A stretch of DNA of 64,000 nucleotides from Candidatus Colinaster scatohippi (GTDB lineage Bacteria; Bacillota; Clostridia; Lachnospirales; Lachnospiraceae): positions 1 to 64,000 of the forward strand of contig JAGHUN010000012.1 in NCBI GenBank assembly GCA_018064805.1. The letters are read 5' to 3'. This document shows, piece by piece, positions 30,058 to 39,659 of the stretch; positions within the stretch are counted from its first letter, which is position 1; every line of letters begins with the position of its first letter. The notes under the pieces were generated by a model. The model did not search any database. It was not told the DNA's origin and saw only the letters and a list, made by a program, of their open reading frames with translations. Both the position numbers and the translations under genes were made by a program.

Positions 30058-31245
30058 TTAGGCCTTCTTTGTATAAAGGTCTAATGTATCCTTCGTAATA
30101 TTATCCCAATTATACTTATCACATATATAATCTGCAGAAGTATTCTTCACAGCTTCAACACCGTCAGAATCGTCACACAGGCTTAATAGCAATTCCCCAA
30201 GCTCCTTATCATCGCCTGCCTTGAATGCATAGCCATGACCATCAGTTACAGCAATACATTCCTCAATATCACTTGTCACGCAACAGTTCCCGTAGCTCAT
30301 CGCTTCCATAAGACTAAGCGGCATTCCCTCAAGGTCGCTTGGAAGAACATACAAATATGCATTACTATACAGTTCAGCTAAAGTATTTCCCTGAACAAAG
30401 CCTGTTAGGATGATTCTCCCATCCGGCGACTTTATTACACCCTTATCATCTTTATCCTTTACATAACCAACCATGTCAAGAAGTCTATTCAAATATTCTG
30501 AACTATCGGATATTCCACCTGCTATTACCAGCTTTTTATCAATATTTGCAGCCTTATATGCATCAATAAGATAATGAGCTCCCTTTTCAGGAACCAAACG
30601 TCCTAAATACAAAATGTAGTCATTCTTATTAAGCTCCCACCTTTTTGTAATTATATCTGCCTCTTCCCTATCCGGTCTGCATACACCATTAGGTAAAAAT
30701 ACTGTTTCCCTACCATATGTATCCATAAAATATTGTTGCACGCCTTGACTTAATACAATTATTTCATCAGCATACTTGACGGCATTTTTCTCGCCCTTCA
30801 TTATAACGAAACCGGCAATTTTTCCCCACTTGGCTCTCTTGTGATCAAGACCATGTATTGTCGCAACAACCCTTTTACCAAAAAGCTTTGGAATAAAGCA
30901 CCCAATACATGGACCCTCAGCATGATAATGTACGACATCATATTTGCCAAAAGCTGCACAAACTGACGCACTTATTGACGCTGTTACTGCAGCCAGTCCC
31001 TTTTTATCAATGGTCCAAACCTTTTTAACTTTTACGCCCTTATAATCATTTGTGACACTAGTGTCATATTCTGAACCGGCAACATTATGACCACCACGAT
31101 TATAGCAGGTTACCGAATGTCCCAGACCTACCATCCTTGTTGCCAATTCCTCTACAACAATCTCCACTCCACCCTCTCTTGATGGAATTCTCTTGTGACC
31201 AATCATGGCTATATTCAGTTTTTCTTTACCTGAAATTTTACTCAT
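30058..31245 (-). CDS. Glycosyltransferase family 4 (RfaB/DUF1972-like)
   Basis: AMIGHKRIPSREGGVEIVVEELATRM N-terminus; LYLGRLVPEKGAHYLIDAY; PSDLEGMPLSLMEAMSYG. Confidence 0.93.
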   Translation of the reverse strand: MSKISGKEKLNIAMIGHKRIPSREGGVEIVVEELATRMVGLGHSVTCYNRGGHNVAGSEYDTSVTNDYKGVKVKKVWTIDKKGLAAVTASISASVCAAFGKYDVVHYHAEGPCIGCFIPKLFGKRVVATIHGLDHKRAKWGKIAGFVIMKGEKNAVKYADEIIVLSQGVQQYFMDTYGRETVFLPNGVCRPDREEADIITKRWELNKNDYILYLGRLVPEKGAHYLIDAYKAANIDKKLVIAGGISDSSEYLNRLLDMVGYVKDKDDKGVIKSPDGRIILTGFVQGNTLAELYSNAYLYVLPSDLEGMPLSLMEAMSYGNCCVTSDIEECIAVTDGHGYAFKAGDDKELGELLLSLCDDSDGVEAVKNTSADYICDKYNWDNITKDTLDLYTKKA

Positions 31246-31251
31246 CTTAAT

Positions 31252-32829
31252 CTACCGAAGTTCATATACATCAACATATTTAAGATTTCTGACCACACTT
31301 GAAGAGGTCATATTCTTATCAGCAACTATTTCATTCAACCTTTGGGCCGCCTGTTCAGAGCGAACGCTGAAAACATACAAATGGTCTGCCCCCATAACAT
31401 CCGCATCAGTTATTTTTTCTTCATTATTCATATCTATAAAAAAGATTCTGTCATAATTCATAAGTTCCATGGCATCATCCCAAATCATCCATTGATTCTC
31501 ATAGTTATAGATATATACTATTGTATCTGTGCTATGCTCCTTTGCCCAGGCATAATCCTTTGCATCATCCTCATACAGAAAGAGCACCTTATCCGACGCA
31601 AGGCCCTTAATTTGAAGAACAAGTGCAACTGTAAATATAATTATAGAAAAAGCCAGCCCCATATTTTTCTTGTTTATAAGTGGTTCAGCAAAACCAAAAA
31701 CAGCTATAACCATAAGCAAAATCAACAGGCCATATATCGGCATCTCATATCTGATTGCCTCCTCTGCATTAGTCAGAGCGGTCTTCAGTACTACCAGAAA
31801 ATATCCTGCTGTTACTGTAATGGTAAGCCCCAAAATGGCTTTATCAAACCGAAGCGACCCCTTCTTCTTATAATGATATGTTACTCCAAGCAATATTATG
31901 GCAAGCGCCACAATATAAAACATATTACATAATACATATTCCTGAAGAAGACCTACAAACAAACCGGCGCGTTCCTTCAAATTCGCCATATCGAAGAAGG
32001 CTCCCATTGCCTCTGTTCCTCTATAACCTCTGAATATATGTCTGAGGCAGGACGGATACACCGCTACTACCAAAAGCATTCCTGCAATCACAGAAGTAGC
32101 ATATAATATTGACTGCCTTCTAGTGTCCTTTTTTATAAAAAGATTCAGTGTCATATATGCCGCAACAAAGAACATAAAAACAGCAAAATAGTAATGAGTC
32201 ATAAATCCCAGAAATGTAGTTATCAAAACGGGAATATACAAATTCTTCCAATTGTAGGACTTATCCTTCAGTGCCTTTACATGAATATAGAAACTTACCA
32301 TGCACAGAAAGGTGAGCATCATATACATACGAATAAAAGTAACACCACTGATTATTGCCGGCGAAAAACCAAAGAGTGACACAGTGAACAGATTAATATG
32401 CTGATTGCCATCTGTAATAAGGTCGCTAATCTTCCAGACCATCAGAATCGTAATAAAGAAGAAGAACAAATTTATTCCAAGTCCCTGCCATAGAGAAAAT
32501 ACATTACGACTAAACGAACATACCGTATGAAGAACATAGTAATACAGCGGAGGATGAACATCATAGGTCTGCATGAGCGTTACCATCCCATATTCAAATT
32601 CCTTACCGTCAGTAACCTTGAATTCATTGGCTATCTCTGAAGTATCCATCCACTCGTTATCAGTAGGAATCAGTCCTGAAGTCACATTTGAAGAATAGTA
32701 AGAATAATATTCATCATAGTGACATCCCTGTTTTCTGGTACAAAAATAAAAGGCTGCAATTATCTGCAACACTATTATTATAATCATAAGGATTATATAT
32801 AGTTTTTTTGACCCGAATTCCTTTTTCAT
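31252..32829 (-). CDS. GT39/PMT-like polytopic membrane glycosyltransferase
   Basis: First extracytoplasmic loop HYDEYYSYYSSN (DE motif), TYDVHPPLYYYVLHTV; multiple TMs. Confidence 0.78.
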   Translation of the reverse strand: MKKEFGSKKLYIILMIIIIVLQIIAAFYFCTRKQGCHYDEYYSYYSSNVTSGLIPTDNEWMDTSEIANEFKVTDGKEFEYGMVTLMQTYDVHPPLYYYVLHTVCSFSRNVFSLWQGLGINLFFFFITILMVWKISDLITDGNQHINLFTVSLFGFSPAIISGVTFIRMYMMLTFLCMVSFYIHVKALKDKSYNWKNLYIPVLITTFLGFMTHYYFAVFMFFVAAYMTLNLFIKKDTRRQSILYATSVIAGMLLVVAVYPSCLRHIFRGYRGTEAMGAFFDMANLKERAGLFVGLLQEYVLCNMFYIVALAIILLGVTYHYKKKGSLRFDKAILGLTITVTAGYFLVVLKTALTNAEEAIRYEMPIYGLLILLMVIAVFGFAEPLINKKNMGLAFSIIIFTVALVLQIKGLASDKVLFLYEDDAKDYAWAKEHSTDTIVYIYNYENQWMIWDDAMELMNYDRIFFIDMNNEEKITDADVMGADHLYVFSVRSEQAAQRLNEIVADKNMTSSSVVRNLKYVDVYELR

Positions 32830-32935
32830 ATAATGCCTTTATACCACAAAGCGCCACGAGAAGCGCAGCATACTATAAATATTCAATACGGCAGTCACCA
32901 CAGGTAACTGCCGCCATTAAAAAGCTTCTTATATA

Positions 32936-33808
32936 TTAGTATCCTAATTCCTTCATATATACTTCAAGTGCATCATGCCAATCTGCAAAAGTATATCCAC
33001 CAACCATTTTAAGCATATAATTCTCAAGAATCGAATGCAATGGTCTCGGCGCAGGTGCACCATATGCAGCAGTAGATGTCGGTATAACCTTCGTATCTTT
33101 ACCTGCAATTCTGAAAATCTCCTCAGCAAAATTTGCCCAGTTGGTACTACCCTCACAGGTTGCATGATATGTTCCGTAATTATCTGTGAAAATTATGCTG
33201 TCAATCGCCTTAACAAGCTCAACCGTACTTGTCGGTGTTCCAAACTGATCATTAACAACCGTAACCGTGTCATGTGTTTCAGCCAGATTAAGCATTGTCT
33301 TAACGAAATTCTTACCATCACCATAGAGCCATGCAGTACGGAAAATAAAATATCTGTGGCAAAAATGCTTAACCATATCTTCTGCTCTTGACTTTGTTAT
33401 TCCATATACACTTTGTGGCTGTGGTTTATCATATTCCATATAAGGAGTCTGCTTTGTACCATCAAAAACATAATCTGTTGATATGTGGACAAGCTTCGCT
33501 CCGACTTCAGTCGCTGCTATTGCAAGATTACGTGGTCCAAGGGTATTAATCTTAAATGCCAAATCCTGATTGGTCTCACATGCATCTACAGCTGTATATG
33601 CTGCACAGTTAATGATTGCATATGGCTTCTCACCTCTGCAAAGCTCCATAACCGCCTCTATATCTGTGATATCAAGTTCATCAACATCTGTGTTAACAAA
33701 TTCGATTCCTCTCTTATCTGCATAAAATTTGTTAATTTCTCTTCCCAGCTGTCCATTACAGCCTGTAACTATAATCTTTTTCATGTTTACCTCCAACACG
33801 AATAACAA
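32936..33808 (-). CDS. rfbD: dTDP-4-dehydrorhamnose reductase
   Basis: KKIIVTGCNGQLGREINKF; ISTDYVFDG; FRTAWLYGDGKNFVKTML; likely start at 33784 (MKKIIVTG). Confidence 0.93.
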   Translation of the reverse strand: MLFVLEVNMKKIIVTGCNGQLGREINKFYADKRGIEFVNTDVDELDITDIEAVMELCRGEKPYAIINCAAYTAVDACETNQDLAFKINTLGPRNLAIAATEVGAKLVHISTDYVFDGTKQTPYMEYDKPQPQSVYGITKSRAEDMVKHFCHRYFIFRTAWLYGDGKNFVKTMLNLAETHDTVTVVNDQFGTPTSTVELVKAIDSIIFTDNYGTYHATCEGSTNWANFAEEIFRIAGKDTKVIPTSTAAYGAPAPRPLHSILENYMLKMVGGYTFADWHDALEVYMKELGY

Positions 33809-33869
33809 TATCTGAGCCCTTCAGACTCTCCTAAAATATGGTATCATAGTGATTTTTAATCTGCAAGTA

Positions 33870-35654
33870 TCAGCGCAAATCATAAACATAAATGGTATAT
33901 GGTGATATATCAGTATTATATTTACCAACAAGCCTTATCCCCAGCTCATCCGAATTACTGAATTCTATTCTTGAGAAAACAAAACGGCATTCAAGGCTTT
34001 TCAACTCTTCGATATCTACCATAAGTCTTGTATCAGATAGTGCGAGTTCCCTTACCGGTGCATAGGTATTCTCATCACTTCCTGAATACAGACTAACTCT
34101 TGCTCCCCAGTCATTATAATATTTACCTAAAGACTGAGAGCCTTCAAAAGCCGGTGCCTCAATAGCCAGCCACTTTTGCTTATATTCTTCTGAATACATA
34201 CCTAAATAACCATCAACCGTAGAAATTCCATTATATACAAGAACTCCCGGATGTAAGCCATATGCAGCTGACCACTCACCATCATACTGAATGTCATTTT
34301 TAATTTCTTCAAATAATTCCGTTGAATAAAATTCGTTAAAATTTAGTGTGCTTGTGTCCTTATGCTTAATAATTCTGAAAGCCTGATTATAACAGGTATA
34401 ATAAAAGTCATTATATATCTGTGGCATAAACATAACTACAAGCATAGCGGCAATGGCAACCATATAGCTTACCGACATCCAAACCTTTTTGCCGGTATTC
34501 GACAGTCTTATGCATACTAATAATAATTCTGCATACCACAGGAAAGGATTAAAGAATGATGTTCTCGAAAACTCAAATCCCTTAAGTGGTGGAACTATTG
34601 TCTCTAGCATACCTCTAAAGGGTGCAAAATCGCAGAGACCGAATATCAGACAGTTGAATATAATCCATAGCATTATTAAATTCACCGGATCGGTTAGAAT
34701 CTCCCTCGCCTTATGTTCCCTTATATGCGTAATATTAATGCATACAACAGCCACAAGAACAACTGCAAGCACTATATAGGTATGACTATCCTGACTATGA
34801 AAGGATGCATTTATGAATTCGTTAAAGCCTGCTTTCAAAGCCTCTAAGAGACTTGAATCAGCCCTTAACATTGTTGTCCTAATTGTGACAGTATCGTCAA
34901 AAAGCATTGCCTTGAACAACCTGTATTCAAACACAACATATCCAACCGATAATACACAAATCGCAGAAAAGACACTGAATGGGAACTTCTTATCCTTAAT
35001 CCATAGGATTATTACCGCCACACACATATAGCACAGTATAAAAAAGCCGTGGTAAGAAAAATAGGATAGAATAGGATAGAAGAACACCCCAAGATACATA
35101 AGTATTCTGCTTCTGACTAAGGTCTTATCACCTGCAATTTTCTTAAATCCTTCTCCAATGTACAGCCTTCGAACCAGCCATATAATCAGCGGAACAGATG
35201 TAAATGCTATTCCATAAGTTGGAAATACCGGAATCATTCCATATGCCGTCCCAATAATAACAATTAATGGCCTGTAGCTTTTATAGTTTTCTCCAAGTAT
35301 ATCCTTGGCGAGAAGCCGAAATGTAAACAGACCAATAGCTATCTTCAGTCCGTAACCGATAAAATAAGCCGGCAAAGTAGGAAGAACAATATATAAAATA
35401 TTATAAAGAAGAAATTCCGAACCAAGCAGATTCCTGTCTATTCCATGAAGCATAGGCATATCTGCATTCTGTGCAAACCAAGCCTTATTAAGGCTTAACA
35501 TCTTATAGTGCGGAATAAAAAGGTCCAGATTATCATGTACCTGAATATAGCTATTCCCATTGAAAACTATAAACACAAGTGCTTGTAATCCTAACATTGC
35601 ACCTACAACATAGATATACCAGTATTTTTTTATATTATCGGATATCTTTTTCAA
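33870..35654 (-). CDS. DUF6044-like polytopic membrane protein
   Basis: 594 aa; NSYIQVHDNLDLFIPHYKML block, many TM helices, C-terminal soluble domain. Confidence 0.65.
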   Translation of the reverse strand: MKKISDNIKKYWYIYVVGAMLGLQALVFIVFNGNSYIQVHDNLDLFIPHYKMLSLNKAWFAQNADMPMLHGIDRNLLGSEFLLYNILYIVLPTLPAYFIGYGLKIAIGLFTFRLLAKDILGENYKSYRPLIVIIGTAYGMIPVFPTYGIAFTSVPLIIWLVRRLYIGEGFKKIAGDKTLVRSRILMYLGVFFYPILSYFSYHGFFILCYMCVAVIILWIKDKKFPFSVFSAICVLSVGYVVFEYRLFKAMLFDDTVTIRTTMLRADSSLLEALKAGFNEFINASFHSQDSHTYIVLAVVLVAVVCINITHIREHKAREILTDPVNLIMLWIIFNCLIFGLCDFAPFRGMLETIVPPLKGFEFSRTSFFNPFLWYAELLLVCIRLSNTGKKVWMSVSYMVAIAAMLVVMFMPQIYNDFYYTCYNQAFRIIKHKDTSTLNFNEFYSTELFEEIKNDIQYDGEWSAAYGLHPGVLVYNGISTVDGYLGMYSEEYKQKWLAIEAPAFEGSQSLGKYYNDWGARVSLYSGSDENTYAPVRELALSDTRLMVDIEELKSLECRFVFSRIEFSNSDELGIRLVGKYNTDISPYTIYVYDLR

Positions 35655-36839
35655 TTACATCTTCTCCTGAACTAATGCCTTAAATACATCCCCTCGTTCC
35701 TCAAAATTTTTGAAGTAACCATAGGATGCTGCTGCCGGAGACAGAATGACTGCCCCCTCATCTGTTATCTCAAGCGCCTTGTCAACTGCCTGTTTTAAAT
35801 CATCTACTAAATATACATAGTCCATCTTATTTATGACATCGCTGTCATAAATTCTTTTACCTGATGCATACATGAATATATAATAATATTCACTATGCTC
35901 TTTAATAAAATCAATTATTTTATGATAATCAATACCTCTATCCATTCCGCCTAAAAGAAGTGTTTTAGCATCGGTAATACTATTTAAGGCACTGATTGCA
36001 GCCTCGGGAATCGTAGATATCGAATCGTCAAAAAATCTTATATTTCCTATATCTCCAATATGCTCCAGCCTGTGACTTAATCCTTTGAATTCCTGTATGG
36101 CCTTAAGCACCTTTTCACTGTTACATCCATAACACTCAGTAGCAATTCTGTATACAAATTCCGCATTATACTGATTATGAATTCCCTCAATTGACAATTC
36201 ATATTCTCCGATTCTTTCGGGACTAATAACTATACGTGTGGCTTCTGTCTCAATAAACGGAACGTTATCCCCTTCATACAGATAATCTTCCTTCTTTTGA
36301 TAAGTTGTAACATGGGATTTAGCTTCAAAATATTTATCCATTGTATGATAATAATCCAAATGTTCCTCATACAGATTTAAGAATACACCTATATGCGGCG
36401 AAACCGTATTATGACATAATTGATGGCAACTCATCTCAAATACGGCAATAGTATCCTCTGTAATAGAATCATAATAATCAAGACATGGCTGCCCAATATT
36501 ACCCAGCAATAATACAGGTCTGTCTGTGCACTTACTTAAGACAGAGAACAGCATCGAGCTTGTTGTACTCTTTCCCTTAGTTCCGGTAATTCCGATTGTT
36601 ATATCCCTGTAGGCCTCCAGGAATATCTGCGTTTGAGAAGTATATTTTGGATCATCCTTCTCCATAACAATCCCGGGACTTTTAACTATATAATCAAAAT
36701 TCTCCTCAACTATTCCATCAATTTTGCCTTCATATATCTCTACAGACAACGGCTTACAGACTCTCTTTATAAAATCTTCTGTTGATTTTCCTTCCCGTCC
36801 ATATCCCCAGATTAATATTCTTTTTCCGTCAAATTTCAT
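35655..36839 (-). CDS. MurD-like Mur ligase family protein (divergent)
   Basis: N-terminal ILIWGYGREGKSTEDFI; ATP-binding GITGTKGKSTTSSM; LGNIGQPCLD; EMSCHQL; FDDSISTIPEAAISAL; only 394 aa. Confidence 0.85.
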   Translation of the reverse strand: MKFDGKRILIWGYGREGKSTEDFIKRVCKPLSVEIYEGKIDGIVEENFDYIVKSPGIVMEKDDPKYTSQTQIFLEAYRDITIGITGTKGKSTTSSMLFSVLSKCTDRPVLLLGNIGQPCLDYYDSITEDTIAVFEMSCHQLCHNTVSPHIGVFLNLYEEHLDYYHTMDKYFEAKSHVTTYQKKEDYLYEGDNVPFIETEATRIVISPERIGEYELSIEGIHNQYNAEFVYRIATECYGCNSEKVLKAIQEFKGLSHRLEHIGDIGNIRFFDDSISTIPEAAISALNSITDAKTLLLGGMDRGIDYHKIIDFIKEHSEYYYIFMYASGKRIYDSDVINKMDYVYLVDDLKQAVDKALEITDEGAVILSPAAASYGYFKNFEERGDVFKALVQEKM

Positions 36840-36897
36840 ACCTTATCACCAATTAATCTACCTACTATTTGCCCTGTAAGATTAAAATTTTACTATT

Positions 36898-38217
36898 CTA
36901 ATATCCATGCGCATACATATAATCTACCCAATAAGTGTAATACTGTGCCTTCATGTGCACACCATCAAAGGAATAACTCTCCGGCATAACTCCGGTCTCC
37001 GGATCAGCAATACACGGATTAACATCAAGATAAAAAATATCTTCTCCGTTAGCAAGCTTGGCTATCGCAACATTTTTTGCATTTACATTATCATTATTAT
37101 ATACCGGCTTACTATCTGAGTACTCTCTTGTCTCAAACATTATGCTCATAATAATAATTCTTGCATTCGGCTGCAATTCTCTTATCTTTTCAATATTTTC
37201 CCGATATTGCTCAGCGAATTTTTCATCCGTACCGCCACCAAGTTCATTAATACCAACCATTATGTAGACATTTTCAAACTGCCTCTCGCTCAAAGTCTGT
37301 AGAACCGTAGACCTTCTGCTTCTGTCTAGCTGAACTTCCTTGCTCATCATCGCATATACGGTAAGGCCTCTCTTATATAAGAATGTTGCATTACTCCAAC
37401 CGGAATATTCATGAAGTCCTTCTATACGTGAATCGCCGATTATAACAGAATTGTCGAAATATGATTCATCAACCTGCTTATAATCATATACGGAACTGAC
37501 TGCCCTAACTCCCGGACTGGTATAATACATCGAATGCGATTTATTATCATTCCAGCTAACATAATGTGTTATTACATCATCACCTATCGTAAATGGTACC
37601 TCACCATAGTATTCAAGGTATTCAGCTGCAAGCTTATCGCTTATAATTGGTCCTTCCTCTTCCGTAGTCTCCGGCTCAGTTGCTTCACTTTCCTCGAGCG
37701 AAGTCCCCTCTTCACTTGACATTTCTTCTTCAGCCATAAGTTCAAGAGCATAATCTACTTCTGACTCCTGCTCCGTCTCAAGCTCCGGAATGTCTATCTC
37801 ACCTAATAAAAATGACACAAAAACCGGTCTATCCAACGCTATATCAAAGGTATACGGCCCAAACCATGCTTCTGCAAATCCATAAATCATCATAGCAAGC
37901 ATTGTCAATCCGACTCCAATAAAAAGGATACAATTTTGTGCACGGTGCCGGTTCTTTTTAATCTTTATAGCTTCATCTTCATTTGCATAATCCAAATCTT
38001 TGGCATTCTTTTTTCGTAAATCTTCTAAAAGAATTTCCTCAATCTCTGCAGCTTCCAGCGCAAGCTCGACAGGCTCTTCAGCTTCTTCCAATACCGCCTC
38101 TTCAGCAAATATTTCCTCCGACACAGGCTCTTCAGTAGATACCTCCACACCTCTTAGCAGCTCTGCGTATTCATTTATTCTGTTTTTCTCACGTTTTTTC
38201 TTAATACGTTTATTCAT
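36898..38217 (-). CDS. Membrane-anchored SGNH hydrolase-like protein with acidic N-terminal cytoplasmic region
   Basis: Single TM (CILFIGVGLTMLAMMIYGFAEAWF), then NSVIIGDSRIEGL (GDS), VYIMVGINELGG, FDGVHM (catalytic H block). Confidence 0.85.
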   Translation of the reverse strand: MNKRIKKKREKNRINEYAELLRGVEVSTEEPVSEEIFAEEAVLEEAEEPVELALEAAEIEEILLEDLRKKNAKDLDYANEDEAIKIKKNRHRAQNCILFIGVGLTMLAMMIYGFAEAWFGPYTFDIALDRPVFVSFLLGEIDIPELETEQESEVDYALELMAEEEMSSEEGTSLEESEATEPETTEEEGPIISDKLAAEYLEYYGEVPFTIGDDVITHYVSWNDNKSHSMYYTSPGVRAVSSVYDYKQVDESYFDNSVIIGDSRIEGLHEYSGWSNATFLYKRGLTVYAMMSKEVQLDRSRRSTVLQTLSERQFENVYIMVGINELGGGTDEKFAEQYRENIEKIRELQPNARIIIMSIMFETREYSDSKPVYNNDNVNAKNVAIAKLANGEDIFYLDVNPCIADPETGVMPESYSFDGVHMKAQYYTYWVDYMYAHGY

Positions 38218-38225
38218 TAATACAC

Positions 38226-39644
38226 TTAGAAATTAAAATATATGAATGGATTATTTCCACTATTCGCCATCTGATATACACAGTACCAGAAAACAACTAA
38301 CAACATCAGCTTAACAATTACGTTCTTATAAAACTTTTTAATAAGTCTCATAGGGTAAGGTGTACAGAATACTATACAAACAAGTAGCATCCACCAGTAG
38401 GTCGATAACAATGAAAGGAACTTATTCATTCCACTTACAACCATTCCCTCTATAGGCACGTTAATTAGGCGCAAAAAGAAATGTGACAGTTCTGTCATAT
38501 CCGTGATGCTGAATATTGCCCATGATACCGGTATTAAAATCACCATATAGATATGTCCAATTATCTTTGACTTATCCAAGTATTTGTAGAGCCACATTTT
38601 CTCAACAAACATAATTGCAAACAAAAACATACCCCATATCAGAAAATTCCAACTGGCGCCATGCCATATTCCTGTAAACATCCAAACAAGAAATATGTTG
38701 AGAATCATCCTTGGGAAACTGCACCTGTTACCTCCAAGAGGAATATAAAGGTAGTCCTTAAACCATTTCCCCAATGTCATATGCCATCTTCTCCAGAACT
38801 CTGTCATGGATTTCGATGTATATGGGTCATCAAAGTTATCGGGTAGCTTAAATCCAAGCATCATGGCTACACCAATTGCCATCAGGGAATATCCGAAGAA
38901 ATCAAAATATATTTGCATCGAATAACCCCATGCTCCCAACCATGCAGAAGCAACATCTATTCCAAGCGGTCCAACCGTTCTTACATCGTTCCACAGGGAA
39001 GTAATCTTATCTGCAAGCAATACCTTGTATCCAAGTCCGCATATAAAATATACTGTACCTTTTTCGAGCATAATTGCAGGTACTGATGCCGGTGTCTCTA
39101 TTCTGTCTCGTACATCCTCATATCGCGTGATAGGACCTGATGCAATCTGCGGGAACATTATTGCATATGTCGCAAAGTGGTAAAGATGAATTCTCCTGTC
39201 ATACCTTTTTCTATAAACATCTACAACAAATGATATCATCTGAAAAGTATAAAAACTTATTCCAAGTGGAAGCCCCCACTTAAATACAGGCATCTCCCTT
39301 CCACTAATCAGACCTATATTGTCAAGAACAAAACCTAGATATTTGAATACAAATAGCATTCCCATATCATATATAAGCGCAAGAAACAGCCAGGCCTTTG
39401 AATAAGACTTGGCTGATCCATTGATTTCCTTTTTATATTGGGCAACATATATTCGGTCGGCTAACAAATAGTTGATTAAAACTGATATTGCCAGCAAAAT
39501 CATATAATATGGATTTCCAATCGAATAAAATACAATACTTCCTGATAATAGAATAATATTTCTGTATCTCTTGGGAATGATATAGTATGCAATTAAAAAT
39601 AGGGGCAAAAAGTGAAAAATAAATGCCAAACCCGAAAAGTTCAT
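38226..39644 (-). CDS. MBOAT family O-acyltransferase
   Basis: FSGLAFIFHFLPLFLIAYYIIP; KSMTEFWRRWHMTLGKWFKDYLYIPLGGNRC; WMFTGIWHGASWNFLIWG. Confidence 0.95.
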   Translation of the reverse strand: MNFSGLAFIFHFLPLFLIAYYIIPKRYRNIILLSGSIVFYSIGNPYYMILLAISVLINYLLADRIYVAQYKKEINGSAKSYSKAWLFLALIYDMGMLFVFKYLGFVLDNIGLISGREMPVFKWGLPLGISFYTFQMISFVVDVYRKRYDRRIHLYHFATYAIMFPQIASGPITRYEDVRDRIETPASVPAIMLEKGTVYFICGLGYKVLLADKITSLWNDVRTVGPLGIDVASAWLGAWGYSMQIYFDFFGYSLMAIGVAMMLGFKLPDNFDDPYTSKSMTEFWRRWHMTLGKWFKDYLYIPLGGNRCSFPRMILNIFLVWMFTGIWHGASWNFLIWGMFLFAIMFVEKMWLYKYLDKSKIIGHIYMVILIPVSWAIFSITDMTELSHFFLRLINVPIEGMVVSGMNKFLSLLSTYWWMLLVCIVFCTPYPMRLIKKFYKNVIVKLMLLVVFWYCVYQMANSGNNPFIYFNF

Positions 39645-39659
39645 AGCTATTCAACATTC

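Noticed and set aside
31342-31932. 196 aa plus-strand ORF
   Set aside because: Antisense to the GT39-like gene, no RBS or domain signal, Cys/Ile/His-rich shadow ORF.
32887-32915. GGCAGT...ACTGCC hairpin between rfbD and the GT39-like gene as a terminator
   Set aside because: Inverted repeat is real, but there is no convincing U-tract on the minus strand; could be attenuation, left uncalled.
35060-35085. Tandem ataggatagaataggatagaa repeat
   Set aside because: Short coding microrepeat (two units) encoding ordinary TM-region residues; likely chance.
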